64,000 bases of DNA from Arthrobacter sp. SLBN-100 (GCF_006715305.1 NZ_VFMY01000001.1:186001-250000), one strand, 5' to 3'; numbered from the stretch's first letter, positions 29,837 to 38,115 are shown. Program-made: numbers and translations. Notes: generated by a model not told the origin, from the sequence alone.

Positions 29837-29986
29837 GTAGGTGTTGGCCGGTCCGTGCCCGCGGTGCTGATGTTCTTCGGTGAGGAGACCTGGTGGATCG
29901 GCTCGGCGAGGATCGACTCGCTCTACGACGCCCGCCGCGGTCGGCGACCGGCGCTGCCAACCAACGGGCAATTGTCCTGCAGGCAT
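29837..29986 (+). pseudogene. Possible remnant of an RND/MMPL transporter C-terminus
   Basis: The plus strand reads GRSVPAVLMFFGEETWWIGS in one frame, preceded directly by an in-frame stop (29834-29836). The R..VPAVLM..G...WW pattern is typical for the last membrane helix of MMPL-type permeases. Nothing upstream in any frame continues it, so at most a degraded fragment is present. The rest of the 29739-30107 spacer shows no gene. Confidence 0.3.
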
Positions 29987-30107
29987 GAGCGGCAATGGCG
30001 GGTCGCAGACCACCGAATGGCCTTAAATGCCAAAGGTGCGGGCGCCGCCTCCCGGCGGGACCCGCACCCCGTTGACGTACTAGGGCAACGCCCTGGCCAA
30101 ATCCTGT

Positions 30108-30362
30108 TTACGGAGCCTTGTCAACCGGCGGAACCGGGTTGACCGGCGGAACCTGCTCAGCGGCAGGTGCCGCGCCCGGGGTTCCGTTCTTGTCAATGAG
30201 CTTGGAAGCGCCATTCTGGATCTTGTTGACGTGGCCGGAGTACTTGCCTCCGGTCTTGGTGTCGACGAGATCGCCGGCCTTGGTGATGCCGTTCTTGATG
30301 GCCTGCTCGTTGCCGCGGATAAGACCTTGAGCCTTGCCCTTTAGATCGCCAATCAGTCCCAC
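30108..30362 (-). CDS. MT0933-antitoxin-like small protein
   Basis: 84 residues from a GTG at 30362 with gggagg five bases upstream; a second GTG at 30368 is less likely. The repeated Gly/Lys-rich pattern (LKGKAQGLI, ITKAGDLVDTKTGGKYSGHV, IQNGASKLIDK) matches the MT0933/Rv0909 family, whose members are called antitoxins. No toxin gene is adjacent on either side, so a toxin-antitoxin role is doubtful and a stress-related protein is as likely. The C-terminus is Pro-rich (EQVPPVNPVPPVDKAP). Confidence 0.65.
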   Translation of the reverse strand: MGLIGDLKGKAQGLIRGNEQAIKNGITKAGDLVDTKTGGKYSGHVNKIQNGASKLIDKNGTPGAAPAAEQVPPVNPVPPVDKAP

Positions 30363-30494
30363 GAGCACCTCCCTTCAATCGCGGAGCCAGGTCGCTCCTG
30401 TCGCATTCGATCCTAGCCCCGCCGCGGGGGCGTGCCAAGGAAATCAGGGGTTTTGGGCGTTCGCCCGGAGCGGATGCAGGGTCCGCCTCCACTG

Positions 30495-30556
30495 GTTGCC
30501 CTATCAGTTTTGGTCGTTCTGACCGGGGTTTTGGGGACCATAACTGATAGCGCAAC
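30495..30556. repeat. Imperfect 21-bp inverted repeat
   Basis: The left arm (30495-30515, core ctatcagtttt) and right arm (30536-30556, core taactgatag) match in inverted orientation at 19 of 21 positions, with a 20-base loop. It lies between the antitoxin-like gene and the tRNA cluster. It may terminate tRNA transcription, which runs toward it, or be a dispersed palindromic element. It lacks a T run. Confidence 0.6.
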
Positions 30557-30604
30557 GGCAGGACAGCGGGCATGAAAAAAGCAGCTCCGGGGAGCTGCTG
30601 GATG

Positions 30605-30676
30605 TGGGCGATACTGGGATCGAACCAGTGACCTCTTCCGTGTCAGGGAAGCGCGCTACCGCTGCGCCAATCGCCC
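30605..30676 (-). tRNA. tRNA-Val (GAC)
   Basis: Minus-strand cloverleaf of 72 bases with a 7-bp acceptor stem gggcgat/atcgccc, anticodon GAC in the loop ctgacac, and T-loop ggttcgatcc. CCA is not encoded. It is identical to the copy at 30851-30922. Confidence 0.95.
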
Positions 30677-30717
30677 GGAACCGGGAGACCGGTGTATGGG
30701 ATTGCAAGAAGTAAGAG

Positions 30718-30790
<73 letters not shown>

Positions 30791-30850
30791 GTATGCAGTG
30801 CGCTCCGGCCAAGGCCGGTTGTACTGCATGAAGCAAGTTTCCTTGCCTGG

Positions 30851-30922
30851 TGGGCGATACTGGGATCGAACCAGTGACCTCTTCCGTGTCAGGGAAGCGC
30901 GCTACCGCTGCGCCAATCGCCC
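30851..30922 (-). tRNA. tRNA-Val (GAC), second copy
   Basis: The same 72-base sequence as at 30605-30676, anticodon GAC. The spacers around the two copies differ, so only the tRNA body is duplicated. Confidence 0.95.
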
Positions 30923-30965
30923 ATGTTTATCCGGAGGTTTGTCCGAAAAACCATGGTTTTCACCG

Positions 30966-31036
30966 AGGTGGGTACGGGATTCGAACCCGTGTATACGGCT
31001 TTGCAGGCCGCTGCCTCGCCTCTCGGCCAACCCACC
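30966..31036 (-). tRNA. tRNA-Cys (GCA)
   Basis: Minus-strand cloverleaf of 71 bases. Acceptor ggtgggt pairs with acccacc, the anticodon loop ctgcaaa gives GCA, and the T-arm is gggttcgaatcc. It lies between the duplicated Val and Gly genes. Confidence 0.95.
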
Positions 31037-31083
31037 GTGTAAGCGCCGGTTCAAAAGAACCTTTGCCGTGACAGTGTCCTGCG

Positions 31084-31156
<73 letters not shown>

Positions 31157-31217
31157 ATTCTGGAGGGCTGATTCGCTGCCGTTCCCGGCATTTCCTCGCT
31201 TTCCAACGAGTAAAAAC

Positions 31218-31245
31218 AATATAGGAGGTTCCGGGATTCTCCAAA
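31218..31245 (-). promoter_or_regulatory. Likely promoter of the minus-strand tRNA cluster
   Basis: On the minus strand tttgga (31245-31240) and tatatt (31223-31218) are spaced by 16 bases. The -10 lies about 60 bases before the first tRNA-Gly. The AT-rich island stands out in an otherwise GC-rich spacer. Confidence 0.45.
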
Positions 31246-31475
31246 TCGGGCCTGGGTGCGGGAGACATAATGGCGCTGCTTCCCAGCAATAGCGCGGATC
31301 CTGGGAAGTTACAGGCGTGTAATTCGCGACGGCGTCATGAGGCTTTGCGGGCGGGCTTCCATTCCGATGGGTTAGTTTTCGTGGGGGATCGGTGCACGGC
31401 CAATCGCGCAGGGTCTGCATCTTTCGCCTGGTCCGCTGTCCGTGTAGTGCCCCGTTTGCTGCCGCTCGCGGCCGA
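31246..31475. other. Spacer between divergent tRNA transcripts
   Basis: Apart from a small inverted repeat (cttcccag near 31278 and ctgggaag near 31301) I see no gene, RNA or repeat in these 230 bases. Frames that cross it have no start signal or family pattern. Confidence 0.5.
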
Positions 31476-31476
31476 T

Positions 31477-31506
31477 TTCCGAAATGGCCGTACGGTCCGC
31501 TAACAT
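31477..31506 (+). promoter_or_regulatory. Likely promoter of tRNA-Val (CAC)
   Basis: ttccga (31477-31482) and taacat (31501-31506) are separated by 18 bases, and the tRNA begins 14 bases after the -10 box. Confidence 0.4.
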
Positions 31507-31519
31507 TCAAACTGCATCA

Positions 31520-31591
31520 GGGCGATTGGCGCAGTGGTAGCGCGCTTCGTTCACACCGAAGAGGTCACTGGTTCGAACCCAGTATCGCCCA
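31520..31591 (+). tRNA. tRNA-Val (CAC)
   Basis: Plus-strand 72-base cloverleaf. Acceptor gggcgat/atcgccc, anticodon CAC in the loop ttcacac, T-loop ggttcgaacc. It shares acceptor and D arms with the GAC isoacceptors on the other strand. A strong terminator follows. Confidence 0.95.
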
Positions 31592-31600
31592 CCGCACATT

Positions 31601-31641
31601 GGTCCGTTTCCGCTCATCTGCAGCGGAAACGGACCTTTTTT
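31601..31641 (+). terminator. Rho-independent terminator after tRNA-Val (CAC)
   Basis: A perfect 14-bp stem (ggtccgtttccgct at 31601-31614, agcggaaacggacc at 31622-31635) with a 7-base loop is followed by six T. It is the clearest intrinsic terminator of the window. Confidence 0.95.
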
Positions 31642-31686
31642 GTGCGCCCGGACATTCTGTCAGCCCCTTGTGAAAGAGTTTTTCTT

Positions 31687-32547
31687 ATGACAGCTCCACT
31701 TCTTGCCCACGCCACGGACTATGGGCGGATGTACGCCCGGTCCACTTCCGAGCATTTCTCCGTGCCGTCCATCACCACGGTGATCAGCCAGCAGCCGCAC
31801 GGGCTTGACGGCTGGTTTGGATACATGGGCGCCAGCAGCCTGGCCAAGGATCCGCTGCTGGCCGACTGTCTGGGAAGCCCGGCCAAAATCAAGCAGGCCG
31901 TCAACCGTGCTGCCAAGGCGGCGGAAACCTACCGGGACGAGGCCGCCAAGCGCGGGGACCGCGTCCATTTCTACTGCGAGCAGGTTGCCCTGCGGGCCTT
32001 GGGCCGTCCCCACGGCATGAAGGAGGCGCGCGAGGCCCTGGCAGCTAACGGCGAAGAAGCCTTCGCAGTCCGGTTCGACGAATGGTGGGAGCTCTTCCAG
32101 GTTGAGCCCATCGCCCCCGAGATCACCGTCTGGAACAACTCGGTGGGGTACGCCGGCACCCTGGACCTGGTGGCACGGATCAACGGCAGGATCTGCCTGA
32201 TCGACTACAAAACCAAGGGCACCACCAGGGATGGCCTGGTCAAGCCGCTCGATGACAAGGTGGTCATGCAGCTGGTGGCCGGCATGAAGGCGGAGGAGAG
32301 CCTGGTGGACCCGGAAGCAGGGACGTGGGAGCCGTGGAAGTACGGCGAAAACCCGGTCCTGCTGGCCGTGGCCATCGGCGAGACCGAGGTCCGCCCCGTC
32401 CGCGCCAACCCCGACGTCCTCAAGCACCACTGGTGGAAATTCTGCGCCCTGCGGCGTGTTTGGGAGCTGTCCGCGGACACCAGCTCAGCGGGCACGGCGC
32501 TCCTGCCCATTGCCCCTCCGCCGCTCGTACAGGTACAGCCCGCCTAG
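31687..32547 (+). CDS. PD-(D/E)XK nuclease-like protein
   Basis: 286 residues from the ATG at 31687 (gaaagag about nine bases upstream). Further upstream the frame crosses the tRNA and terminator, so this is the first credible start. The nuclease core is YAGTLDLVARINGRICLIDY followed by KTKG: Asp in TLDLV, then Asp-x-Lys in LIDYKTKG, as in the Cas4/RecB-type PD-(D/E)XK fold. No helicase or Cys cluster is present, and it has a Pro-rich tail. Proteins like this in Arthrobacter are uncharacterised. It stands alone between tRNA-Val and def. Confidence 0.75.
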   Translation: MTAPLLAHATDYGRMYARSTSEHFSVPSITTVISQQPHGLDGWFGYMGASSLAKDPLLADCLGSPAKIKQAVNRAAKAAETYRDEAAKRGDRVHFYCEQVALRALGRPHGMKEAREALAANGEEAFAVRFDEWWELFQVEPIAPEITVWNNSVGYAGTLDLVARINGRICLIDYKTKGTTRDGLVKPLDDKVVMQLVAGMKAEESLVDPEAGTWEPWKYGENPVLLAVAIGETEVRPVRANPDVLKHHWWKFCALRRVWELSADTSSAGTALLPIAPPPLVQVQPA

Positions 32548-32633
32548 GAATGTGGGGCGCGGACAGCCCGGGAGTTGTCTGCGCCTAAACTGGATGGGTC
32601 CCCTTTGCCGCCTTACGTGAGGAAAAACAGCGC

Positions 32634-33248
32634 ATGGCTATTCTGAATATCCGCATCATTGGTGACCCTGTGCTCCGCACAGTTGCCGATACTGTGACGG
32701 ATTTCGGGCCTGAGCTGGCCAGGCTGGTGGCGGACATGACCGAAACCATGGAGGACGTGGACGGTGCCGGCCTTGCCGCACCCCAGATCGGCGTGAGCAA
32801 GCGTGTTTTCACTTACCGCATTGATGGCGTGGAAGGGCACATCATCAACCCTGTGCTGGAAAACAGCGAGGACTTCCAGCCGGACCACGTGGAGGGCTGC
32901 CTGTCCATCCCGGGCCTGGGCTTCCCGGTACGGCGTTACCGCGTCACACGGGTCACCGGCGTGGACATGCACGGCAATCCCGTCACCATCGAAGGCGAGG
33001 GGATGCTGGCACGCTGCTTCCAGCACGAGAATGACCACCTGGACGGGATCCTCTACACCGACCGGCTGGAGGGGGAGGACCGCAAGGCGGCCCTGCGTTC
33101 CATCCGCAACGCCAACTACGACTCCATCACTGAACAGACGACGGCGAAGCGCGCCAGGACGGTCGGCTCCAGTTTCGGGGGTTCCAGCTTCGGCGGTGCG
33201 GCTTCCGGGTCAAGTTTCGGTGCCGGCGCGGCTGGAACCAACGGATGA
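32634..33248 (+). CDS. def: Peptide deformylase
   Basis: 204 residues. The three PDF motifs are complete: [16 protein letters not shown] (Cys metal ligand) and QHENDHLDG (HExxH, as HENDH). It removes formyl groups from nascent proteins with Fe2+ or Zn2+. About 35 residues at the C-terminus are a Gly/Ser/Phe-rich repeat ([11 protein letters not shown]...GSSFGAG), beyond the family's usual end. The stop overlaps fmt by four bases (ATGA), an ordering known in many bacteria. Confidence 0.96.
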   Translation: MAILNIRIIGDPVLRTVADTVTDFGPELARLVADMTETMEDVDGAGLAAPQIGVSKRVFTYRIDGVEGHIINPVLENSEDFQPDHVEGCLSIPGLGFPVRRYRVTRVTGVDMHGNPVTIEGEGMLARCFQHENDHLDGILYTDRLEGEDRKAALRSIRNANYDSITEQTTAKRARTVGSSFGGSSFGGAASGSSFGAGAAGTNG

Positions 33249-34165
33249 GGGTTCTCTTCGCGGGAACCCCCGCCGTCGCAGTCCCGTCCCTCAATGCGCT
33301 CGTTGATGCAGGATTCGACGTTGTCGCTGTCCTTACCAGGCCGGACGCGCCAATCGGCCGGAAGCGCGTGCTCACTCCGTCGCCGGTGGCCTCTCGGGCA
33401 GCTGAGCTTGGGATCGACGTTATTCACGCTGCCCGGATCAACGAAGAAACGATGGCCAGGATTTCCGCGGTGGGTCCGGATGTTGCCGCGATTGTGGCTT
33501 ACGGCGGCCTGGTTCCTCCGGCGGCGCTTGGTATCCCCCGGCACGGGTGGATCAACCTGCACTTCTCCCTCCTTCCCGCCTGGCGCGGCGCTGCGCCTGT
33601 TCAGCGGGCCGTGATGGCCGGTGATGACGTCACCGGCGCTGTGACCTTCCAGTTGGAGGAAGGGCTGGACACCGGGCCCGTGTTCGGAACCGTGACGGAA
33701 ACGGTGGGGCCTGAAGATACCGCCGGGGAGCTCCTTGAACGGCTGTCCCGCAGTGGCGCCGTGCTGCTCGCCCAAACCCTGTCGGCCATCGAGGCCGGCA
33801 AGGGCGCCGCCGTGCCGCAGACCGGTGAAGTCTCCCTGGCACCCAAGCTGACCCTCGACGACGGCCGCCTGGACTGGAAACAACCGGCGCTGGCAATCGG
33901 ACGGCGGGCGCGGGGAGTCACTCCGGAACCGGGAGCGTGGACCGTGCTGGAGGGCCAGCGCGTCAAGCTGGAACCCGTCCGGCTGCGGCCCGATGTCCCG
34001 CATCTGGCGCCCGGTGCCGTGTCCGTCCAGGGCAAGAGCGTGCTGGTGGGAACCGGTTCGCACGCCGTGGAGCTGACCCGGGTCCAGCCTGCCGGCAAGA
34101 AAATGATGGCCGCTGCCGACTGGGCACGTGGCATGGCTTCCCTTGAAAGCGTGGTGTTCGAATGA
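33245..34165 (+). CDS. fmt: Methionyl-tRNA formyltransferase
   Basis: 306 residues, ATG within the def stop. The catalytic segment [20 protein letters not shown] contains the Asn/His and the SLLP loop that binds 10-formyltetrahydrofolate. It formylates initiator Met-tRNA, the counterpart of Def. The C-terminal OB-like domain (about 205-300) is present. It overlaps rsmB by four bases. Confidence 0.96.
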   Translation: MRVLFAGTPAVAVPSLNALVDAGFDVVAVLTRPDAPIGRKRVLTPSPVASRAAELGIDVIHAARINEETMARISAVGPDVAAIVAYGGLVPPAALGIPRHGWINLHFSLLPAWRGAAPVQRAVMAGDDVTGAVTFQLEEGLDTGPVFGTVTETVGPEDTAGELLERLSRSGAVLLAQTLSAIEAGKGAAVPQTGEVSLAPKLTLDDGRLDWKQPALAIGRRARGVTPEPGAWTVLEGQRVKLEPVRLRPDVPHLAPGAVSVQGKSVLVGTGSHAVELTRVQPAGKKMMAAADWARGMASLESVVFE

Positions 34166-35853
34166 GCGGTTCCGGTGACAACCAAGGCGGCCGCGGAAGA
34201 ACCGGCGGCGGAGGCTCGGGGGGCGGCCAGCACGGCGGAAACCCGGGTGGCGGCCAGGGCGGCGGCCAGCGGGGAGGAAGCGGTGGCAGCGGCCGCGGCA
34301 ACGGCGGACCGCGCGATTCCAGCAACCGCAACGCCAAGGGGCGGGAACGGAACCGCGCCACCCAGCGCGCCTTTACTGAAAACGCGCCTTCCCAGCGGAC
34401 GCGCCGGGCTGATCCTGCCCGGCTGGTGGCGTTCGAAGTCCTCCGGGCCGTGGCCGCAGAGGATGCGTATGCCAACCTGGTGCTGCCGGCACGGATCCGT
34501 CATCACGGTCTGGACAAACGCGACGCCGGGTTCGCCACAGAACTTAGCTACGGGGCCCTGCGCGGCCAAGGCACGTACGACGCCATCCTGGCCCGCTGCG
34601 TGGACCGTCCCCTGGACCAGCTGGACCCGGCCATCCTGGATGCCCTCCGGCTCGGAGTCCATCAACTGCTGGCCATGCGCGTTCCAGCGCATGCGGCATT
34701 GGACCAGACCGTGGGCCTCGCCCGTGCAGTCATCGGTGCGGGACCCTCGGCCCTCATCAATGCCGTCCTGCGCAAAGTCGCGGCGCACAGCCTTGACGAA
34801 TGGCTGGAGCTGCTGACCAGCGGAGAAACAGACGAGACCAAGGTGGCGTCCGTCCGCTACGCGCATCCCGAGTGGATTGTCCGCGCCATGCGCCAGTCAC
34901 TGGTGGCACATGGGCGTCCAGCCACGGAAATCAACGACCTCCTCGAAGCGGACAATGCCGCACCCGTAGTCAACCTGGTGGCCCTGCCCGGCATCGGAAG
35001 CCTCGATGAAGCCCTTGAAAACGGTGCCACTGCCGGTGAACTGGTGGAAGGTTCCGCGCTCTCCAGCGGCGGTGACCTGGGCCGGCTTGCCTCGGTGCGG
35101 GAGGGCAGCACCAGGGTCCAGGACGTCGGCTCGCAGCTGGTGGCACGCGCCATGGCCGCCGTTGACCTCGGCGGGCATCGTGGTGACAACGCGGGCGGCG
35201 CTGCCGGAGCCGAGGGGACTGCCAGCGCCGAGGGGGCTGGAAGTTCAAACGACGGCGAGGCCTGGCTGGACCTGTGCGCTGGACCTGGCGGCAAGGCCGC
35301 CTTGCTCGGTGCGCTGGCGAGCCAGAGGGGAGCCACGCTGCTGGCCAATGAGCCTGCCCCGCACCGGGCCAAGCTGGTCAGCCAGGCGCTTTCAGCCGTA
35401 CCCCGGGAAACATGGGAGGTCCGGACCGGCGACGGCCGCGACGTGGGCACCGAGAAGTCAGGAGCATTTGACCGGGTACTCGTAGACGTCCCCTGCAGCG
35501 GGCTTGGCGCGCTTCGGCGACGGCCGGAGTCGCGCTGGCGCCGTACGCCGAAGGACCTGGCCGACCTGGGCCCGCTTCAGCGCGAGCTGCTCACCTCGGC
35601 ACTGGCTGCTGTCCGGCCCGGTGGAGTGGTTGCGTATGTGACCTGCTCGCCCCACCCTGCCGAAACTACCGCCGTGGTCACCGATGCACTCCGCAAGCGC
35701 GATGACCTCGAACTGCTGGAGGCCGGGCAGGTCCTGGACAGCGTGAGTTTGACCGGGAACCTGGGCGCCGGGCACGAGTCCACCGCGCAGCTGTGGCCCC
35801 ACATCCACGGCACCGACGCCATGTTCCTTGCCCTGATCCGTAAAAAGCAGTGA
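34162..35853 (+). CDS. rsmB: 16S rRNA (cytosine-967-C5)-methyltransferase RsmB, with Gly-rich N-terminal extension
   Basis: 563 residues. After about 60 residues of Gly/Ser/Asn/Arg-rich sequence ([20 protein letters not shown] type) comes the NusB-like RNA-binding domain (about 85-210). The methyltransferase domain follows, with [14 protein letters not shown] (SAM), the Cys of [18 protein letters not shown] and the catalytic Cys of [12 protein letters not shown] low-complexity linker (about 335-365) separates the two. The start ATG lies in the fmt stop. RsmB methylates C967 of 16S rRNA in E. coli; the same is expected here. Confidence 0.94.
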   Translation: MSGSGDNQGGRGRTGGGGSGGGQHGGNPGGGQGGGQRGGSGGSGRGNGGPRDSSNRNAKGRERNRATQRAFTENAPSQRTRRADPARLVAFEVLRAVAAEDAYANLVLPARIRHHGLDKRDAGFATELSYGALRGQGTYDAILARCVDRPLDQLDPAILDALRLGVHQLLAMRVPAHAALDQTVGLARAVIGAGPSALINAVLRKVAAHSLDEWLELLTSGETDETKVASVRYAHPEWIVRAMRQSLVAHGRPATEINDLLEADNAAPVVNLVALPGIGSLDEALENGATAGELVEGSALSSGGDLGRLASVREGSTRVQDVGSQLVARAMAAVDLGGHRGDNAGGAAGAEGTASAEGAGSSNDGEAWLDLCAGPGGKAALLGALASQRGATLLANEPAPHRAKLVSQALSAVPRETWEVRTGDGRDVGTEKSGAFDRVLVDVPCSGLGALRRRPESRWRRTPKDLADLGPLQRELLTSALAAVRPGGVVAYVTCSPHPAETTAVVTDALRKRDDLELLEAGQVLDSVSLTGNLGAGHESTAQLWPHIHGTDAMFLALIRKKQ

Positions 35854-35930
35854 TTCGTCTAAAGAACTGATCCGTAAAAAGCGCCTGATTCGTACAACCC
35901 CTGATCCGCCGAAAGCACTGACTCCCAGCA
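35833..35930. repeat. Tandem repeat spanning the rsmB stop
   Basis: ctgatccgtaaaaagc occurs at 35833-35848, inside the last rsmB codons, and again exactly at 35867-35882. Degenerate copies follow at about 35885 (ctgattcgta) and 35901 (ctgatccgccgaaagc). The period is 16 to 34 bases. It looks like a local expansion of the gene end into the spacer before rpe. Confidence 0.6.
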
Positions 35931-35955
35931 GTCCTGCCCTGTGAAAGGTGTCCCC

Positions 35956-36633
35956 GTGACGCAATGCTGCATCAACCCGAGCATCCTCTCTGCCGACTTC
36001 GTCAACCTTGAGGCGGAGCTCAAGCGCATCAGCAACGCGGATGCCGTGCATGTGGACGTGATGGACAACCACTTTGTGCCCAACCTCACCATCGGCCTGC
36101 CGGTAGTGCAGCGGATCCAGGCAGTGAGTCCAGTACCCCTCGATGCGCATCTGATGATTGCCGACGCCGACCGCTGGGCACCCGGCTTCGCGGATGCCGG
36201 CCTGGCGTCCGTCACGTTCCACGCCGAAGCCGCGATTGCCCCCATCAAGCTGGCTCGGGAACTGCGGGCCAGGGGTTCCAAGGCAGGCATGGCCCTCCGG
36301 CCGGGAACACCCGTGGAGCCGTATCTGGACATGCTGTCAGAGCTGGACATGCTGCTGATCATGACGGTGGAACCGGGCTTCGGCGGGCAGTCGTTCCTGG
36401 ACGTGACCCTGCCGAAGATCCGGCGCGCCAGGAAAGCCATCGACGGTTCGGGTATTGGTGTGGCCATCCAGGTGGACGGCGGCATCACCGAGGACACCAT
36501 TACCCGCGCGGCAGAGGCCGGTGCAAACGTCTTCGTTGCCGGCTCCGCAGTGTACGGTGCCGAGGACCCGGCTGCCGCCATTGACCGGTTACGCCAGGCG
36601 GGGAGCGAAACGTTACGTTCCGCGGCGGAATAG
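35956..36633 (+). CDS. rpe: Ribulose-phosphate 3-epimerase
   Basis: 225 residues from the GTG at 35956 (gaaagg 7 bases upstream). An in-frame GTG at 35941 is less likely. Motifs: [10 protein letters not shown], the metal ligands in [28 protein letters not shown] and VDGGI. It converts ribulose 5-phosphate to xylulose 5-phosphate in the pentose phosphate pathway, and ribulose 5-phosphate is also the precursor that RibB uses, so its place next to the riboflavin operon makes metabolic sense. Confidence 0.95.
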   Translation: MTQCCINPSILSADFVNLEAELKRISNADAVHVDVMDNHFVPNLTIGLPVVQRIQAVSPVPLDAHLMIADADRWAPGFADAGLASVTFHAEAAIAPIKLARELRARGSKAGMALRPGTPVEPYLDMLSELDMLLIMTVEPGFGGQSFLDVTLPKIRRARKAIDGSGIGVAIQVDGGITEDTITRAAEAGANVFVAGSAVYGAEDPAAAIDRLRQAGSETLRSAAE

Positions 36634-36676
36634 CGGAGAGTCCTCGCTCGTTATGGCACAATAGCAACACACATAC

Positions 36677-36820
36677 GTGCTCCGGGGTCGGTGTAAGTCC
36701 GAACCGGCGGTGACAGTCCGCGACCCGCGAGCCGGTGGTTTCCTTCGGGAGGACATCGGCAGACGGTTGAACCGGTGAAATTCCGGTACCGACAGTTAAA
36801 GTCTGGATGAGAGAAGCACG
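36677..36820 (+). promoter_or_regulatory. FMN riboswitch (RFN element)
   Basis: The conserved parts are all there: ggggtcggtg near 36684, gaaccggcggtgacagtccg (36701-36720), cgggaggacatcggcagacgg near 36748-36768, gaaattccggtaccgac (36777-36793) and the closing gtctggatgagagaagca (36801-36818). The 5' and 3' ends pair through gtgct and agcac. It binds FMN and represses the downstream riboflavin genes. A possible -10 (cacaat, 36657-36662) precedes it. Confidence 0.95.
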
Positions 36821-36833
36821 TACAGCTGTATCT

Positions 36834-36940
36834 GCGGCGTCCTGCGACGCCGCGGCCTTCTGCTGTCGTATACCCCCGGAGCCATCGCGGTTCGAGAGGG
36901 AAGGAACGACACAAGCACCATGAACCGTTTGCGATGGCTC
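36834..36940 (+). promoter_or_regulatory. Expression platform: terminator-like hairpin and nested hairpin around the leader ORF start
   Basis: The perfect stem gcggcgtc (36834-36841) / gacgccgc (36846-36853) follows the aptamer by 13 bases. It lacks a T run and could be a terminator or part of a switch. A second pairing, gagccatcgcggttc (36879-36893) with gaacc (36922-36926) plus gcgatggctc (36931-36940), closes a loop that holds the ribosome binding site gagggaagga. Its closing strand includes the G of the leader ATG. Which partner sequence it alternates with is not established. Confidence 0.55.
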
Positions 36941-37003
36941 TTTGAGGCCACTATTCCTGCTGCCGGCATGCCTGCCGGCCGAACCATCGAGGCCGCTGCG
37001 TGA
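36920..37003 (+). CDS. Short leader ORF upstream of ribD
   Basis: 27 codons beginning MNRLRWLFEATIPAAG, with a stop (TGA, 37001-37003) inside the ribD start codon region (GTGA). Purine-rich gagggaagga lies at 36896-36905, about 14 bases upstream of its ATG, and is far better than any signal before the ribD GTG. It may therefore exist to deliver ribosomes to ribD by coupling. Its sequence has no recognisable domain. It is not proved to be translated. Confidence 0.45.
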   Translation: MNRLRWLFEATIPAAGMPAGRTIEAAA

Positions 37004-38115
37004 CGGCCGGAGTGGTCACAGCGTTTACCGCTGCTGAGACCACCGCCATGGCAACCGCCCTGAAGGCGGCCCTCAACGGTCCCCGCGGTGCGAATCCCCT
37101 GGTGGGTGCCGTCGTCGTCGATCCTGAGGGGCGCGAACTCGTCACGGGATTCCATCGCGGCGCCGGTACCGCCCACGCCGAGGTGGATGCGATTGCTCAG
37201 GCAGCTGCTGCCGGGATCGATCTTTCCGGCTGCACCATGCTGGTCACCCTTGAGCCCTGCAACCACATCGGCCGCACAGGACCCTGCGCCCAGGCGATCA
37301 TTGACGCCGGCATCACGGACGTGGTCTACGCGGTGGACGATCCTCACGACCCCGCGGCGGGCGGGGCAACCACCCTGCGCCAGGCGGGCGTTCGTGTCCG
37401 CAGCGGACTCGGTGCCGGCGAAGCGCTGGACCTGAACCGTCAGTGGTTTGAGGCGGTGGCCGTAAAACGTCCGTTCGTCACCCTCCACATCGCCCAGACG
37501 CTGGACAGCCGCATCGCGGCGGAGGACGGCACCAGCCAGTGGATTTCCAGCCCGGAATCCCTAGCGGACAACCACGCCATCAGGGGGCGCATCGACGCCA
37601 TCCTCGTCGGCACGCAGACCGTGCTGGTGGATAACCCGCGCCTCACCGCGAGGGACGCTGCGGGCACGCAGGCCGTGAAGCAACCCGTGCGGGCCGTCAT
37701 GGGGCTGCGCAGCATTCCAGCCGATGCCGCCGTTCACGGAAGCGACGGCCTGGTGGTGCATTTGCCCACCCGCGACCCCCGGGAAGCCCTGTCCAGCCTG
37801 TACGGGAGCGGAGTCCGCCACCTGATGGTGGAGGGAGGATCCCGTATCCTCAGTGCATTCCTCGCGGCCGGGCTGGTTGACGAACTCATTGTTTACCTGG
37901 CGCCCACACTGCTCGGCTCCGGAACTCCTGCCCTTACGGGCCTGGGGATCACCACCCTTGCTGAGGCACAGCACTGGGAGTGGGACCCGTCCGACGGCGG
38001 CGCCGTCCGGACGCTGGGCCGTGACCTTCGACTCCACCTCCGACCGCAACGCACTGTTGCCCTCGACCCACAACCGTCCCGCGACACCGCGGAGCAAGCC
38101 CAGGGAGGCTACTGA
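37000..38115 (+). CDS. ribD: Bifunctional riboflavin deaminase/reductase RibD
   Basis: 371 residues from a GTG at 37000 that overlaps the leader ORF stop. The N-terminal deaminase has the zinc site HAEVDAI and PCNHIGRTGPC; the C-terminal reductase (about 155-371) has VTLHIAQTLDSRIA and the GGSRI/NADPH segment VEGGSRILSAFL. It performs the second and third steps after GTP cyclohydrolase II. It overlaps ribE by one base (TGATG). Confidence 0.94.
   Translation: MTAGVVTAFTAAETTAMATALKAALNGPRGANPLVGAVVVDPEGRELVTGFHRGAGTAHAEVDAIAQAAAAGIDLSGCTMLVTLEPCNHIGRTGPCAQAIIDAGITDVVYAVDDPHDPAAGGATTLRQAGVRVRSGLGAGEALDLNRQWFEAVAVKRPFVTLHIAQTLDSRIAAEDGTSQWISSPESLADNHAIRGRIDAILVGTQTVLVDNPRLTARDAAGTQAVKQPVRAVMGLRSIPADAAVHGSDGLVVHLPTRDPREALSSLYGSGVRHLMVEGGSRILSAFLAAGLVDELIVYLAPTLLGSGTPALTGLGITTLAEAQHWEWDPSDGGAVRTLGRDLRLHLRPQRTVALDPQPSRDTAEQAQGGY

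Noticed and set aside
30369..30605. Toxin gene next to the MT0933-like antitoxin
   Set aside because: No open frame with start signal or toxin motif on either side.
31534..31686. Upstream extension of the PD-(D/E)XK gene through the tRNA and terminator
   Set aside because: It would translate tRNA-Val and its terminator; the ATG at 31687 has its own ribosome binding site.
33145..33245. CRISPR-like or DNA tandem repeat in the def tail
   Set aside because: Repeats are codon-level Gly/Ser/Phe repeats in a coding frame, without regular spacers.
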